This document shows positions 1 through 9,079 of a stretch of 64,000 bases of DNA, one piece after another (position 1 is the first letter of the stretch; each line of letters begins with the position of its first letter). The stretch comes from a virus. The notes below the pieces were generated by a model, which was not told the DNA's origin, made no database searches, and saw only the letters and a program-made list of their open reading frames with translations. A program made the position numbers and the translations under genes. The stretch is taken from positions 1 to 64,000 of the IMG/VR virus record IMGVR_UViG_3300044630_004371; one strand, 5' to 3'.

Positions 1-1881
1 AAACAAGCTACAAACGATATAGTAGTTTTTTGTCATGATGATATATCCATAGAAACCAAACAATGGGGTAACAAACTTTTAAAAATGTTTGAAAAACATC
101 CACAATATGGTATTTTAGGTGTTGCTGGTTCCAAACAAATGCCAGTTAGTGGAAGATGGTGGGAAACACCTAGAAAAATGTATGGTCGTGTCGCACATAC
201 ACACGAAGGCAAGACTTGGTTATCAACATATTCTGATGATTTAAACCAAGAAGTTGAAGAAACGGTTTCGGTTGATGGAGTTTTCTTTGCAATTGATAAA
301 ACAAAAATAAAAAAACCTTTCAACGAAGAGGTGAACGGGTTCCATTTTTACGATGTGACTTTTTGTTTTGAAAATTATTTAGAAGGTGTTAAGATTGGTG
401 TTACAACCGTTGTCCGTATCAATCATAAATCTATAGGTATGACCAATGATGAATGGGAAAATAACAGACAACAATTTGCCGAAAAATTTAAAAATAACTT
501 ACCTGTAGATATTAAAAAAATTTTTAGAAAAGGAGAATCACCTAAAGTTTTAATTGGTACTGTTAATCTTAACTTTGGTATGGTTGAACAAGAATATATT
601 TTTGATTTAATCAAAAAATTAAAAAACGAAAATTGTGATATTACTTTAGCCAGTGCTGTTGACAAAAAAACAGAAACTTTTTTAAAACAAATGGGTGTAA
701 AAATATTTACCCCTCAAGAACCACCAGGTTTTAAAGTTGGTGATGGCAAATGGTTATTAAAAACACAACAAGGTAATGTGGTTTCTCAACCAAACAATTT
801 ATATAAAGTCAAAGATGTTTATTTTGACATGTTGTATATTGATAAAAAACCAATGGTTGAATATTTGTTAAGACTTTATCCAAATACTGAAACTGTTTGT
901 ACAATTTATTCTGTAGATAATCCTTTGGAAGAACCTGTGGTTGACGAAATGATTATAAAATACATAGCTCTTGATGAAAAAGTTAAACAAAAACTTGTCA
1001 ATTTAAATTCAATTGATGCTAATAATGTTGAGTTGTATGAGCCAAATAAAGAAAAAGCTAAACCAATTAATAAACCCAAGCTTAAAAATGGCCCTATCAA
1101 AATTATGACTGGTTGGTCAGATAGAGGTGGTTCTACAAATGCTTTTATTTCTTTGACAAACGCTTTAAATAAACTTGGTTATGATGCAACATTATATGGT
1201 CCGCATACTTGGCATTTAGATAAATGTAAATCAGCGTTGTTGGATAATAACAATTTAAATGTTGGGTCTAACGATAGATTAATAGTACACTTCCTTCAAT
1301 TACCTAACAGACCAAATGCTGGTAAGGTTATTCTTTCTTGTCATGAAAAAAATTTATATGAGGTTGGTAAAATCAAACAATTTTGGGATGAAGCTGTATT
1401 TTTGAATCAAAGACATAAAGATTACCATAGTGAATATAACGGTGAATTCAAGATTATACCAAATTTAAAAACACCTTTTATTTTAAAAGATAAAACAGGT
1501 TTGGAAAAAATAGCTGGTGTTATTGGTTCATTTGATGAAAACAAACAAACTCATGTTTCAATTCAAAGAGCTTTAGCTGATGGTTGTGAAAAAGTTTATT
1601 TGTTTAGTGAGCCATATGGCCCTTATTATGAAAACTATGTAAAACCATTGCTTAGTGATAAAGTAATTTTAAAAGGTTTTGTTGAAGATAAACAAGTCAT
1701 GTACGATATGCTTGGGTGTGTATACCATTCTTCTAAAAGCGAAGTTGCTTGTTTGGTTAAAGATGAGTGTGAATCAACTGGTGTTGTTTTCCACGGTAAT
1801 GAAGCGACTGACAATCCACCTGTATTATTAACAAACGATGAGATAATAAATAAATGGTTAAAAATATTGGAATTAAAATAA
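1..1881 (+). CDS. Two-domain glycosyltransferase, 5' end outside window
   Basis: The reading frame is open from the first base, so the N-terminus lies outside the window; 626 residues are visible. The start of the visible part has a GT-A-like segment with a VVFCHDDI motif (about residues 8-15), followed by GRWWE. From about residue 364 a second domain begins with KIMTGWSDRGGST and reads like a GT-B (GT4-type) glycosyltransferase, ending with a donor-site-like stretch SKSEVACLVKDECESTG near residues 577-593. The protein probably transfers two sugars or extends one glycan twice. It heads the visible part of a packed plus-strand glycan operon, and its stop codon overlaps the next start (TAATG). 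The fold assignment is from motif reading; donor and acceptor are unknown. Confidence 0.75.
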   Translation, partial: KQATNDIVVFCHDDISIETKQWGNKLLKMFEKHPQYGILGVAGSKQMPVSGRWWETPRKMYGRVAHTHEGKTWLSTYSDDLNQEVEETVSVDGVFFAIDKTKIKKPFNEEVNGFHFYDVTFCFENYLEGVKIGVTTVVRINHKSIGMTNDEWENNRQQFAEKFKNNLPVDIKKIFRKGESPKVLIGTVNLNFGMVEQEYIFDLIKKLKNENCDITLASAVDKKTETFLKQMGVKIFTPQEPPGFKVGDGKWLLKTQQGNVVSQPNNLYKVKDVYFDMLYIDKKPMVEYLLRLYPNTETVCTIYSVDNPLEEPVVDEMIIKYIALDEKVKQKLVNLNSIDANNVELYEPNKEKAKPINKPKLKNGPIKIMTGWSDRGGSTNAFISLTNALNKLGYDATLYGPHTWHLDKCKSALLDNNNLNVGSNDRLIVHFLQLPNRPNAGKVILSCHEKNLYEVGKIKQFWDEAVFLNQRHKDYHSEYNGEFKIIPNLKTPFILKDKTGLEKIAGVIGSFDENKQTHVSIQRALADGCEKVYLFSEPYGPYYENYVKPLLSDKVILKGFVEDKQVMYDMLGCVYHSSKSEVACLVKDECESTGVVFHGNEATDNPPVLLTNDEIINKWLKILELK

Positions 1882-2861
1882 TGGAAAGGGTTAAAAATTG
1901 GGTTAAAGAAAAAGCTGTTATTTTATCAATAGCACTTTCAAATGTTGAAAAAAATGCGTTTGGTCAGAATAATGAAATGTTAAATACTGATATTAATCAC
2001 GATACAAGACATTCTCAAGGTAAATTAGCTGATTCGTTGATTAATGGTGAAATAACGCAAGAAGTGATTGATTTAAGATGGAGGACATACAAAATCTTAA
2101 AAGCTACTGAAGGTATCATTTCAGAGATAACAGGTTATGATGATAATGATTTACCTATTGTAAAAACTAAAAAATCCGATAAAAAAAGAGGGTTAGAGAA
2201 CATAAAAATAGATACATATGATTCTTATCCTTTGGAAATGGTTGTTGAAAACGATGATATAACTATAGGTGTCAAAGAATCATTAGAAAATGTTTTTATA
2301 AACGTCCAAAATGAAGCAACTATTAAAAGTGAAACATTTATAGACACGTCTAATTTTGAAGAAAAAGAAGAAAAAATTGCAATTCATGGTAATATTACAG
2401 CTGATGATTTTTTTGCTAGTCGTAAACCACAAAGACCAATTATTGTCGGTAGAACATTTTTTACTAAATTCAATATTGAAAATTTTACCAAAAAACTCAA
2501 CGTAAGAACAATTGATAATAAAAATAAATTAATTGAGTTTTATGTTAGTGTGTACCCAGATGATTATAATAAAACCTCCAAATTATTTTTAAATGAGATA
2601 AAAAAAGCGGTTAAAAATCCTATAGCCTCAAACATGTTGGAAATAAAGGAGGTTGGTTTTATAACACACAAAACAACTGGTGCTGATGATTTTTTAGAAT
2701 ACAAATATGAAATAACATCATTTGATAAAATAATTGAGTTTAATAGTTTTTATGTTATAAAATTTTTAGCTAATGTTGTCATTGATGGTAATGATATATT
2801 AGAACAACATAGAGTTGTTGAATTAGATGAAAATTATAAAAATAAAAAAAGAAAAAAATGA
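1881..2861 (+). CDS. Hypothetical protein in glycan operon
   Basis: This 326-residue protein starts at an ATG overlapping the previous stop by one base. An in-frame upstream ATG at 1854 is possible but would overlap the previous gene further. The N-terminal 60 residues (MERVKNWVKEKAVILSIALSNVEKNAFGQ) look like a helical conserved block seen in phage structural proteins, and the region around DTRHSQGKLADSLINGEITQEV is charged and helical. I cannot assign a family. It does not resemble a glycosyltransferase, so its place between sugar genes is unexplained; it could be a virion protein that is the glycosylation target or scaffold. It overlaps the next gene by 4 nt (ATGA). Confidence 0.7.
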   Translation: MERVKNWVKEKAVILSIALSNVEKNAFGQNNEMLNTDINHDTRHSQGKLADSLINGEITQEVIDLRWRTYKILKATEGIISEITGYDDNDLPIVKTKKSDKKRGLENIKIDTYDSYPLEMVVENDDITIGVKESLENVFINVQNEATIKSETFIDTSNFEEKEEKIAIHGNITADDFFASRKPQRPIIVGRTFFTKFNIENFTKKLNVRTIDNKNKLIEFYVSVYPDDYNKTSKLFLNEIKKAVKNPIASNMLEIKEVGFITHKTTGADDFLEYKYEITSFDKIIEFNSFYVIKFLANVVIDGNDILEQHRVVELDENYKNKKRKK

Positions 2862-3604
2862 AACAAAAGCCAATAGTACATGCTTTTTTCGTTTGTTATA
2901 ACGAAGAAAATATATTACCTCATTTATTAAATTATTATTCCAGTTTTTGTGAAAAAATAACAATCCTTGATAACAACTCAACTGATAAAAGTTGTGAAAT
3001 AATTGAATCGTTTCCAAACACTGAAATAATCCCATTTGATTCAAATGGTGAATTTCATGATGGGGTTCATGTTAAATTAAAAGACCATGTTTGGAAATCA
3101 AGTGTTGGTTATGCTGATTTTGTTATTTTAGGGGATGCTGATGAATTTTTATATCATGAAAATATGATTGATTTTTTAATAGATTCAAAAGAAAAAGGTA
3201 TCACGTTTTTTAAACCAGAGGGGTATCATATGATTGGTGATGAAGAATTAGAATTATCAGTTGAGGATAATATTTTTGAAAAAGTTAAATACGGTGTTAA
3301 AACACCTGTGTTGGACAAACCGATGATGTTTGATTGTAATAAAATCATAAACATAAATTATGGTTTTGGGTGTCACTCCGCAAATCCTGTGGGTACCGTA
3401 GTTCCATCAATCTATAATGGTTTGAAATTGATACATTATAAATTTTTAGGTTTGAAAGATTATTTGTATAAAAATAAAATTAGGGCTGAAAGGTTAAGCA
3501 AGTTTAACAAAGATAATGGTTTTGGTTTGTATTATATGTTTAGTGAAGAAGAACATATTATTGATTATAAATCTTATATTGATAGGAGGGTTAAAGTGTT
3601 ATAA
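2858..3604 (+). CDS. GT2-like glycosyltransferase
   Basis: A 248-residue protein with a GT-A nucleotide-sugar fold near the N-terminus (VHAFFVCYNEENILPHLL, then DNNSTDKS) and a metal-binding GDADEF motif at about residues 92-97. The arrangement matches the small GT2/GT92-like group (Glyco_tranf_2_4 type). The C-terminal HYKFLGLKDYLYKNKIRAERL segment is also typical of that group. The start overlaps the previous stop as ATGA, suggesting translational coupling. The sugar donor is unknown. Confidence 0.8.
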   Translation: MKQKPIVHAFFVCYNEENILPHLLNYYSSFCEKITILDNNSTDKSCEIIESFPNTEIIPFDSNGEFHDGVHVKLKDHVWKSSVGYADFVILGDADEFLYHENMIDFLIDSKEKGITFFKPEGYHMIGDEELELSVEDNIFEKVKYGVKTPVLDKPMMFDCNKIININYGFGCHSANPVGTVVPSIYNGLKLIHYKFLGLKDYLYKNKIRAERLSKFNKDNGFGLYYMFSEEEHIIDYKSYIDRRVKVL

Positions 3605-3605
3605 A

Positions 3606-4286
3606 ATGATTATAGGTAATGGATTGATAGCCGAAGCGTTTAGAAAAGACGAGGAACAATATGAAGATTATATCATATTCGCTTCTGGTGTTTCAAATTC
3701 TGGTGAAAATAGTTTAGATAACTTTAAACGTGAAAAAGATTTGATTGTTAAAACTATAAGCGAAAACCATAAACTAAAATTTATTTATTTTAGTAGTGTT
3801 TTGGTTGGTATAATTGATAATGATTATTATAATCATAAAATAGACATTGAGAACACCATTAAAGAAAAAGCAAAAAAATACATTATATTCAGAATCCCAC
3901 AAGTTGTTGGTCAAACTGGTAACAAAAATAACTTAATTAATTTCATTACCAATTTGGTTAAAAATAATAAACCCGTTACTTGTTACAGAAACGTATATAG
4001 GTCGTTATTAGATATTGAAGATTTAACAAATATGGTAAGTTATTGTTGTGATGTTAACAATGAAACAATATTTATATCTGGTGTGGAGAAAGTACTTGTG
4101 TTGAATATAATTAATGAAATTGGTGTGTTATTGAATAAAAAACCAATCATCAACGACATTGACCCACCTTTTCAAAATAATTGGTTTGTTGAAAATACTG
4201 ATATTGTTAAACAAGCAATTAAAACTTTTAAAATTGATACATTTACATATACTAATAACGTTATAAAAAAATACATAAATAATTAA
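3606..4286 (+). CDS. NAD(P)-binding SDR-type epimerase/reductase
   Basis: This 226-residue protein starts at the ATG two bases after the previous stop; a longer reading from 3516 would run through the previous gene and is rejected. The N-terminus has a shortened Rossmann glycine motif (IIGNGLIAEAF, residues 2-12). Later come YFSSVLVG and the catalytic-type Y-x-x-x-K (YYNHK, about residues 73-77), then FRIPQVVGQ. These mark an extended short-chain dehydrogenase such as a nucleotide-sugar epimerase or 4-keto-reductase. It is shorter than full-size epimerases (about 300 residues), so it may be a compact RfbD-like reductase. The substrate is unknown. Confidence 0.75.
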   Translation: MIIGNGLIAEAFRKDEEQYEDYIIFASGVSNSGENSLDNFKREKDLIVKTISENHKLKFIYFSSVLVGIIDNDYYNHKIDIENTIKEKAKKYIIFRIPQVVGQTGNKNNLINFITNLVKNNKPVTCYRNVYRSLLDIEDLTNMVSYCCDVNNETIFISGVEKVLVLNIINEIGVLLNKKPIINDIDPPFQNNWFVENTDIVKQAIKTFKIDTFTYTNNVIKKYINN

Positions 4287-4287
4287 A

Positions 4288-5010
4288 ATGGTAATATTAA
4301 CTGGTTTTTACAATGCTGAACAATATATTGAAAGATGTATATCATCTATAATGGGACAATCATTTACCGATTTCAAGTGTTATATCACACATGATTTGTC
4401 AACTGATAACTCAGTTAAATTGGTTAAAGAAATGATTGAAGGTGATGATAGATTTATACTTATTGATGATAACGAAAAAAAATTATACCAAGCTGGTAAT
4501 TTTGATAAAGTAATCAGAAACAACCCAAACATATCTGATGATGAAGTTTTAGTAGAAGTTGATGGAGATGATTATTTACCAGATGGTAATGTTTTAAAAA
4601 GAATAGATGAGCTATACAAAGACCAAAATATTTGGATTGCCAATGGTAGCTTTAGGTATCATAACGGACCTGTTGGTTTTTCATCAAAACAAACTAATTT
4701 TAATAATTTAAGAACAACTAATTTTACCGCATCACATATTCGTACTTGGAGAGCTTTCTTATGGCGAAACATCAAAGAAGAAGACTTAAGAGATGAAAAT
4801 GGTGATTATTGGCAATGGAGCGGTGATTTGTGTTTTATGTTTCCTATGCTTGAGATGGCTGGTGAAGAACACTATACATTTATGTCTGATGTAAATTATG
4901 TTTACAATGCTGAAAACCCTATAAACGAACACAAAGTAGATATGTCTATGGTTACCGACCACGCTATTAGGATTAGAAATAAACAACCTTACCAAAAATT
5001 AATAAAATAA
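4288..5010 (+). CDS. GT2 family glycosyltransferase
   Basis: A 240-residue protein with the classic GT2 start (MVILTGFYNAEQYIERCISSIMGQ, then THDLSTDNS) and the metal-binding VDGDDYL motif near residue 91. It begins one base after the previous stop, and its last base overlaps the ATG of the next gene (TAATG). The C-terminal domain is short, as in single-domain GT2 enzymes. The donor and acceptor cannot be told from sequence. Confidence 0.85.
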   Translation: MVILTGFYNAEQYIERCISSIMGQSFTDFKCYITHDLSTDNSVKLVKEMIEGDDRFILIDDNEKKLYQAGNFDKVIRNNPNISDDEVLVEVDGDDYLPDGNVLKRIDELYKDQNIWIANGSFRYHNGPVGFSSKQTNFNNLRTTNFTASHIRTWRAFLWRNIKEEDLRDENGDYWQWSGDLCFMFPMLEMAGEEHYTFMSDVNYVYNAENPINEHKVDMSMVTDHAIRIRNKQPYQKLIK

Positions 5011-5777
5011 TGATAACTTGTAAATTACAAGGTGGTTTAGGTAATCAAATGTTTCAAATAGCGGCTACCCATGCTTTAGCTTTAAGAAACAACGATGTTT
5101 GTGGTTTTAATTTCAATCAATGTTATACACCATTACAAGGCAATCCTTCAAGAAAATACAAAGATAATATTTTTGCTAAAATAACTGAAACAAATGATTA
5201 TAAATTTAGAGTTGGGTTTACCGAACCTAGATTTGGTTATGAAGAATTACCATATGCGCCAGGATTAATATTAACTGGTTTCTTTCAAAGTGAAAAATAT
5301 TTTTACGATTACAAAGATGAGATTAAAGATTTGTTTTCAATAGATAAATCAAATGTTGAGGGTTTTATTAATTCTGTAAGAAAACCTAACTTATCAGTTA
5401 CCTCAATTCACATTAGACGTGGAGATTATGTAGGTTTGTCTGATATGCATTGTTTATGTACCTTAGATTATTATAATGACGCTATGTCATGCATTGGTGA
5501 TTCTATTTTTGTTATCATATCAGATGACATAGAATGGGTCAAAGAAAACTTACAAGGGAATAACGTATATTATTCACCATTTGAAAACGAAATAGATGAT
5601 TTTACAATGATGACATGTTGTGATAACAATATAATATCAAATAGTAGTTTTGGTTGGTGGGGTGCTTATTTAAACAAAAATGATAATAAAAAAATAATAG
5701 CACCAAAAACATGGTTTGGTCCAAGAGGTCCAAAAGATACCGAAGATATAATTCCAATAAATTGGAATAAAAGGTAA
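5010..5777 (+). CDS. Alpha-1,2-fucosyltransferase-like GT11
   Basis: This 255-residue protein matches family GT11 throughout. It has an N-terminal GGLGNQMFQIAATHALA, the donor-binding motif HIRRGDY at about residues 134-140, and the C-terminal motif SNSSFGWWGAYL near residues 210-221 followed by KIIAPKTWFGP. GT11 enzymes transfer fucose from GDP-fucose to galactose in alpha-1,2 linkage. No GDP-fucose synthesis genes are in the window, so the donor would come from the host or from elsewhere in the phage genome. A second GT11 is encoded at 15233. Confidence 0.9.
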   Translation: MITCKLQGGLGNQMFQIAATHALALRNNDVCGFNFNQCYTPLQGNPSRKYKDNIFAKITETNDYKFRVGFTEPRFGYEELPYAPGLILTGFFQSEKYFYDYKDEIKDLFSIDKSNVEGFINSVRKPNLSVTSIHIRRGDYVGLSDMHCLCTLDYYNDAMSCIGDSIFVIISDDIEWVKENLQGNNVYYSPFENEIDDFTMMTCCDNNIISNSSFGWWGAYLNKNDNKKIIAPKTWFGPRGPKDTEDIIPINWNKR

Positions 5778-5784
5778 TAAACCA

Positions 5785-5815
5785 TTGACATTATCATATT
5801 TTTTTACTATAATTA
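5785..5815 (+). promoter_or_regulatory. Internal promoter, TTG-N20-TATAATTA
   Basis: TTGACA at 5785 and TATAATTA at 5808-5815 are separated by the same 20-base spacing (TTG to TA) found at the other host-type promoters in this window. The site lies in the only gap of more than 30 bases within the glycan operon, just before the dehydrase gene at 5830. It may give extra transcription of the sugar-nucleotide genes. Confidence 0.55.
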
Positions 5816-5829
5816 AAAAAACAAACTTA

Positions 5830-7131
5830 ATGGAAAATATTGACGAAATTTTACTAGCTTTAACTTCTTATCTTAAAGAAAATAAACCTAAATACCTCTA
5901 CAATCAAACTTTTATACCAAACAAAAGCCAAGTATTATATTCTGGACCTTATTGGGATGAAGAAGAAATTATGGCCGCTATTACAACTTTTATAACTGGT
6001 AAATGGGTGGTAGCTGGTGAGAACGTACACAAATTTGAAAAAGAATTTGCTAAAACATTTGGTGTTAAATATGGTCAGATGGTTAACTCTGGTAGTTCTG
6101 CTAATTTGGTGTTAATTGCTGCACTTAAGAAATATTTTGGTTGGAATGATGGTGATGAAATAATTGTTTCACCAGTAGGTTTCCCAACAACTATCTCAAC
6201 TCTGGTTCAGAATAATCTAGTACCAGTATTTGTAGATATTGAATATGATACACTTAATTTTGATATCAATAAAATTGAAGAAAAAATAACCAGTAAAACC
6301 AAGGGTATATTTGTATCACCAGTATTAGGTAACCCTCCAGATATGGATTTTTTAACCATGTTATGTGAGAAACACAACCTTAAACTGATTGGTGATAGTT
6401 GTGATAGTATTGGTTCTAAATGGAACGGAAAACATCTATCAGATTATTATGTTGCGTGGTCGTCTTCTTTTTATCCAGCTCACCACATTTCAACTGGTGA
6501 AGGTGGTATCGTTTGCACCAATATTGCCGATTTGAAAAAATTGTTTACAAGTTTTTCATGGTGGGGTAGAGATTGTCATTGTGTTGGTTCAGCCAATTTA
6601 CTTTCTTGTGGTACATGTGGAAATAGATTTGATAAATGGCTTGAGTCTTATGATGGAATAATTGACCATAAGTATGTGTTTACAAATATGGGTTATAACC
6701 TTAAACCTATGGATTTACAAGGCTCAATTGGGCTTGTTCAGTTAACTAAATTTAACGAGATTGATAAAAGAAGAAAAGAAAGTAAATCTAGAATTGAAAA
6801 AATTATATTAAAACACGTAAAGGGTATTAAAAATGTTGAAATGTTGGACAAATCTGACACATGTTGGTTTGGAACACCTTTTATCTGTGAAAATAAAATT
6901 ATTAAGGATAAACTTGTTGCTTTTTTGGAAGCAAATAAAATACAAACTAGAAACTATTTTGCTGGTAATATTTTGATGCACCCAGCGTATAAACATTTGG
7001 ATGATTTAACCAAATATCCAAACGCTAATCAAGTACTGGATAAAGTATTCTTTTTAGGTGCGGCACCACATTATAATGATGATGTCTTCAATTATATTGA
7101 TGATGTCTTTACTGAAAAATGGGAAAATTAA
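5830..7131 (+). CDS. E1/RfbH-type PMP-dependent 3-dehydrase
   Basis: A 433-residue member of the DegT/DnrJ/EryC1/StrS fold. Where aminotransferases have the PLP-binding lysine, this protein has histidines in SFYPAHHISTGEGG (His218/His219). That substitution is the mark of the E1 branch (CDP-6-deoxy-4-hexulose 3-dehydrase, RfbH/AscC), which uses PMP to remove the C3 hydroxyl. A cysteine cluster follows (C249, C251, C260, C263 in DCHC...SCGTC), as expected for the [2Fe-2S] ligands of E1. The GSSANL and GDSCDSIGSKW motifs are also typical. The start is taken at 5830 because the upstream TTG at 5785 is part of a promoter. No E3-type reductase partner is visible, so electrons would come from a host protein. 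The product is probably a 3-deoxygenated hexose. Confidence 0.85.
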   Translation: MENIDEILLALTSYLKENKPKYLYNQTFIPNKSQVLYSGPYWDEEEIMAAITTFITGKWVVAGENVHKFEKEFAKTFGVKYGQMVNSGSSANLVLIAALKKYFGWNDGDEIIVSPVGFPTTISTLVQNNLVPVFVDIEYDTLNFDINKIEEKITSKTKGIFVSPVLGNPPDMDFLTMLCEKHNLKLIGDSCDSIGSKWNGKHLSDYYVAWSSSFYPAHHISTGEGGIVCTNIADLKKLFTSFSWWGRDCHCVGSANLLSCGTCGNRFDKWLESYDGIIDHKYVFTNMGYNLKPMDLQGSIGLVQLTKFNEIDKRRKESKSRIEKIILKHVKGIKNVEMLDKSDTCWFGTPFICENKIIKDKLVAFLEANKIQTRNYFAGNILMHPAYKHLDDLTKYPNANQVLDKVFFLGAAPHYNDDVFNYIDDVFTEKWEN

Positions 7132-7137
7132 TAAGTT

Positions 7138-7683
7138 ATGAATAAATTAGAAACAAAATTACATGGTTTATATCTTTTAGAACCAAAAGTTTTTGAAGAT
7201 GTTCGTGGATATTTTTTAGAATCCTATAACCAAGAAACTTTTAAAAAAATAGGTATTGATGTTGGTTTTGTCCAAGACAATCAATCGCTTTCATCTAAAG
7301 GAACGTTAAGAGGTTTACACTTTCAAAAACCACCATACGCACAAGCTAAATTAATTAGAGTAATAACAGGTTCAATTCTTGATGTGGCTGTTGATATACG
7401 AACAGATTCAAAAACATATGGTAAGTATTTTTCAGCTATTCTGGATGGTGAAAATAAACGCATGTTATACATACCAGAAGGTTTTGCACATGGTTTTTTA
7501 TCTTTGGAAGACAATACATTAATCCAGTACAAATGTTCAGATTTATATAACAAAGAATCTGAAGGTGGTATTGTTTGGAACGACCCAGATATTAATATTA
7601 ATTGGGGAATTGATTACGAACCAATTATTTCAGACAAAGATAAAAATAATATTTTTTTGAAAAACTTTAAGTCACCTTTTTAA
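7138..7683 (+). CDS. rfbC: dTDP-4-dehydrorhamnose 3,5-epimerase
   Basis: A 181-residue cupin epimerase of normal length. Diagnostic parts are FEDVRGYFLESYN near residue 20, VQDNQSLSSKGTLRGLHFQ with the catalytic His61, RVITGSILDVAVDIR, and GFAHGFLSLEDNTLIQYKCSDLYN carrying the conserved tyrosine region. It converts a 4-keto-6-deoxy nucleotide sugar to the L-configuration. It sits between the E1-type dehydrase and a reductase-GT fusion, so these three probably act on the same deoxysugar. RfbA and RfbB are not in the window. Confidence 0.92.
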   Translation: MNKLETKLHGLYLLEPKVFEDVRGYFLESYNQETFKKIGIDVGFVQDNQSLSSKGTLRGLHFQKPPYAQAKLIRVITGSILDVAVDIRTDSKTYGKYFSAILDGENKRMLYIPEGFAHGFLSLEDNTLIQYKCSDLYNKESEGGIVWNDPDININWGIDYEPIISDKDKNNIFLKNFKSPF

Positions 7684-7684
7684 G

Positions 7685-9079
7685 ATGAAATTTAGGAAAA
7701 AAGTTGTAATATTAGGTGATGGGTTATTGGGTAATGAAATCCATAATCAAACCAATTGGGAAGTTTTATCTAGAAAACAAACCAATTTTGACATAGCTGA
7801 TTTGGTAAAATCTTTCCCAAAAGATGTTAAGATAGATGTTATAATTAACTGTATAGCAAACACAGACACGTATTCAAAAGATAAAAAATCTCATTGGGAT
7901 GTTAATTTTGCGTTTGTTAGTGACTTGATAAAATATTGCAATTCCAATCTGATAAAATTGGTGCACATATCTACTGATTATGTGTACGCACAATCGATAG
8001 AAAATGCTTCAGAAAATGATGTTCCTGTTCATTGTAATAATTGGTATGGATACACCAAATTACTTGCAGATGGACTTGTACAGTTAGAGGCGAATCAACA
8101 TCTTTTGATTAGATGCACACACAAACCTAAACCATTCCCTTACGAAAAAGCTTGGGAAGACCAAGTTGGTAATTTTGATTATGTTAATATTATTGCGTCA
8201 AAAATAATCAGATTAATTAAAAAAAATGCCATTGGTATATATAATGTTGGTACTGAAACAAAAACAATGTTTGACTTGGCTTCTAAAACAAGTAAAGTAG
8301 AACCAATTAAAGCACCATTACATGTACCTCATAATACCAGTATGGATATTTCAAAAATGCAAACATTTTTTAATGAAAGTGTTAAAAAACCGTTTTTTTC
8401 GATTGCTATACCAACCTATGGTTATAATGGGAAAGGTGTTGAATTTATAGACCATAGTTTAGAAATTCTTAGTAAACAAACATTTAAAGATTTTGAAGTT
8501 GTTATTTCAGACCATAGCATTGATGATACTATAAAAACTATTTGTAATAAATGGAATGATAAGTTGGTGATAAAATACTTTAGAAACAAAAATGGTCGTG
8601 GAGTCATCTCACCAAATATTAATAATGCTATGGTTAATTGTACTGGTAAATGGATTAAAATCTTATTTCAAGATGATTATTTATTTGGTGAGGAATCATT
8701 GGCGAAACACTATAGTTTTATTGAAAATAATGAAGATGTCATTTGGTTTGCGGTCAACACGCATGTAACCAGTGATGGTAAAACTATTGATTGGTCATTC
8801 AGACCAAAGTGGGTTGATAATATATGGACTGGTAATAATCAATTAGGATGCCCAACTAATATAACAATAAAAAATGAAAATTTACTTTATTTTGATGAAG
8901 ACTTAAATTGGTTAATGGACGTGGATTATTATATGAAAATGTATAGAAATTTTGGTCCTGTTAAAATATTAGATGAATTTTTATTAGTTAATAGAGTTTC
9001 ACCAGAAAGACTAACAAATAATTTATCAGAAAGTGAAAAACTATCTGATTTAGAAAAATTAACAAAACGATATGCTTAA
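7685..9079 (+). CDS. Fusion: RfbD-like reductase plus GT2 glycosyltransferase
   Basis: This 464-residue protein has two enzymes in one chain. The first 230 residues are an SDR of the dTDP-4-dehydrorhamnose reductase type, with a Rossmann motif (ILGDGLLGNEI), VHISTDYVYA and the catalytic WYGYTK (YxxxK, about residues 120-124). From about residue 237 a GT2 domain starts (FSIAIPTYGYNG, then FEVVISDHSIDDT) with an FQDDYLF metal-site motif near residue 327. The fusion joins making a reduced deoxysugar to transferring it. The 3' end overlaps the next gene by 8 nt. Confidence 0.85.
   Translation: MKFRKKVVILGDGLLGNEIHNQTNWEVLSRKQTNFDIADLVKSFPKDVKIDVIINCIANTDTYSKDKKSHWDVNFAFVSDLIKYCNSNLIKLVHISTDYVYAQSIENASENDVPVHCNNWYGYTKLLADGLVQLEANQHLLIRCTHKPKPFPYEKAWEDQVGNFDYVNIIASKIIRLIKKNAIGIYNVGTETKTMFDLASKTSKVEPIKAPLHVPHNTSMDISKMQTFFNESVKKPFFSIAIPTYGYNGKGVEFIDHSLEILSKQTFKDFEVVISDHSIDDTIKTICNKWNDKLVIKYFRNKNGRGVISPNINNAMVNCTGKWIKILFQDDYLFGEESLAKHYSFIENNEDVIWFAVNTHVTSDGKTIDWSFRPKWVDNIWTGNNQLGCPTNITIKNENLLYFDEDLNWLMDVDYYMKMYRNFGPVKILDEFLLVNRVSPERLTNNLSESEKLSDLEKLTKRYA

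Noticed and set aside
5785-5815. E. coli-type sigma70 promoter (TTGACA-17-TATAAT)
   Set aside because: It fits that consensus by chance, but the host looks like a Bacteroidetes and the TTG-N20-TA spacing is that of the other sites here; it was listed as a host-type promoter instead.
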